From: Nitrospinota bacterium
Lineage (GTDB): Bacteria > Nitrospirota > Thermodesulfovibrionia > Thermodesulfovibrionales > UBA1546
Length of the DNA: 5,242 nucleotides
Direction: 5' to 3'
Assembly (NCBI GenBank): GCA_018896985.1
Contig: JAHILQ010000031.1
Location: 1-5,242, forward strand
In this document: piece after piece, positions 4,361 through 5,242 of the stretch
Numbering within the stretch: the stretch's first letter is position 1
Layout: every line of letters begins with the position of its first letter
Notes under the pieces: model-generated
What the model was told of the DNA's origin: nothing
What the model saw: only the letters and a program-made list of their open reading frames with translations
Databases searched by the model: none
Program-made: the position numbers and the translations under genes

Positions 4361-5242
4361 ATGATTGTGGTAAAAAATAAAATTATGCGGAACAGCATTA
4401 ACCTGAAAATTTTCTCTCTGAGAAAGGAAACATATATAGTCGGAGGGTATCTGAGGGATATTCTCATTGGAAGAGAATCAAGGGACATTGATTATGTCGT
4501 CAGAGGAGACATGAGGCAATTTGCCGGACTCGTCTATGCCGCTCTTGGGCTGACACCTGAGAAGGGGACAATCGTTGAACTCAAAAAAGAGCAAATGATA
4601 AGGATTGTTCTTAAAAAAGGGATTACGCTTGATTTTACAGAACTGAAAGACAGTATTAGAGATAACCTCAGCGGCAGGGATTTCACAATGAACGCTATTG
4701 CATGGTCGCCTGAAACAGGGCTCATCGATCCGTTTAATGGCATAAAAGACATAGCAAGACACAGGATTAAAGCTATATCAATAGATAACTTCAGGAATGA
4801 CCCGTTAAGGCTGCTCAGGGCTTATCGCTTTGTTTCAGAACTCGGCTGGAAGGCAGAGCCGGAAACAAGAGAAATGGTAAAACATCTGAGAAAAGAAATC
4901 AGAAAATCCGCTCCTGAAAGAATCACGCTTGAGTTTTTTAAGCTCCTTAATTTCAAAAACTTTCATAATGCCCTGAAAATGGCATCGGATGACAGGCTGC
5001 TTGAATGCTTCCTGTCCATCACACACAAAAGGCTGCTTGAGAATATCAAGACCATTCCTTTTCTTGAGTCACAGATCAAAAAACTTCCCTCAAAATTCAG
5101 GCGGAATCTTGAAAAACCTTTTTCTCAGGAACTAACTTTTCATGGTCTTCTCAGGCTTGAGCAGGTTCTTTACAGTTCAGCATTGAACAAAAACAGACTG
5201 CGATTGAGCAGGGGTATATTCGAGAGGCTCAAGATAGTTCAT
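4361..5242 (+). CDS. Class II tRNA nucleotidyltransferase / poly(A) polymerase family protein, 3' end outside window
   Basis: The frame opens at ATG 4361 (an in-frame TAA lies at 4352-4354) and stays open to the window end, giving 294 residues. ATG at 4385 is an alternative start; neither has a strong ribosome-binding site. The family head domain is clear: VGGYLRD (residues 27-33), then SRDIDYVV with the two metal-binding aspartates Asp42 and Asp44, GRDFTMNAIA (105-114), GLIDPFNG, and NDPLRLLRAYRFVSELGW (146-163). The next part is helical and charged, matching the neck/body of these enzymes; a C-terminal HD domain, if any, would lie outside. Enzymes of this family add CCA, or only CC or A, to tRNA 3' ends, or add poly(A) to RNA, using CTP and/or ATP in the cytoplasm. 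The visible motifs do not let me choose. The tRNA-Leu gene in this window lacks CCA, so the genome does need such an activity. It is transcribed divergently from glgC. Confidence 0.88.
   Translation, partial: MIVVKNKIMRNSINLKIFSLRKETYIVGGYLRDILIGRESRDIDYVVRGDMRQFAGLVYAALGLTPEKGTIVELKKEQMIRIVLKKGITLDFTELKDSIRDNLSGRDFTMNAIAWSPETGLIDPFNGIKDIARHRIKAISIDNFRNDPLRLLRAYRFVSELGWKAEPETREMVKHLRKEIRKSAPERITLEFFKLLNFKNFHNALKMASDDRLLECFLSITHKRLLENIKTIPFLESQIKKLPSKFRRNLEKPFSQELTFHGLLRLEQVLYSSALNKNRLRLSRGIFERLKIVH

Noticed and set aside
4478..5026. Minus-strand open frames across the nucleotidyltransferase gene
   Set aside because: They are antisense to a long frame with all the family motifs and show no recognisable domain.

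Overview
The window reads as a chromosomal segment of a mesophilic, probably anaerobic bacterium with moderate GC. The gene content, the GGGACAGTCCC-type palindromes and the G/C-tract palindromic repeats would fit a Nitrospirota (Thermodesulfovibrio-like) or former deltaproteobacterial genome. This placement is inferred from general resemblance only; no marker gene here settles it.

Positions 1-1916 (+) hold a tightly packed tungstate-type ABC importer operon. It starts with the C-terminal part of the binding protein TupA, whose start lies outside the window. The permease TupB follows 3 nt later, and the ATPase TupC overlaps tupB by 4 nt (ATGA). The three parts together would capture oxyanion outside the membrane, pass it through a TupB dimer and power transport with TupC. 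TupC carries an in-frame palindromic repeat between Walker A and the Q-loop region, and it lacks the usual Q-loop glutamine.

Positions 1917-2158 hold a spacer, a complete tRNA-Leu(UAA) gene without an encoded CCA (2020-2104, +), and a short gene-free stretch.

Positions 2159-2863 (-) are a gene graveyard of chemotaxis/signalling pieces in three reading frames. In transcription order these are the start of a PATAN/DUF4388-type protein, a CheB methylesterase domain lacking its nucleophile half, and the last 40 codons of a CheY-like receiver. They lie directly downstream of, and at first overlap, the intact glgC gene (2860-4107, -), which encodes ADP-glucose pyrophosphorylase for glycogen synthesis.

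Positions 4108-4360 form a divergent intergenic region. It contains a nested palindromic element (4134-4226) and, upstream of it, a good sigma70-like promoter pointing at glgC. The element would therefore be transcribed as part of the glgC leader. A class II tRNA nucleotidyltransferase / poly(A) polymerase family gene (4361 to the window end, +) runs off the window.

I do not see a previously undescribed multi-gene system. The most interesting signals are the repeat domesticated inside tupC, its relative in the glgC leader, and the composite cheB remnant, which is either real decay or an assembly chimera.
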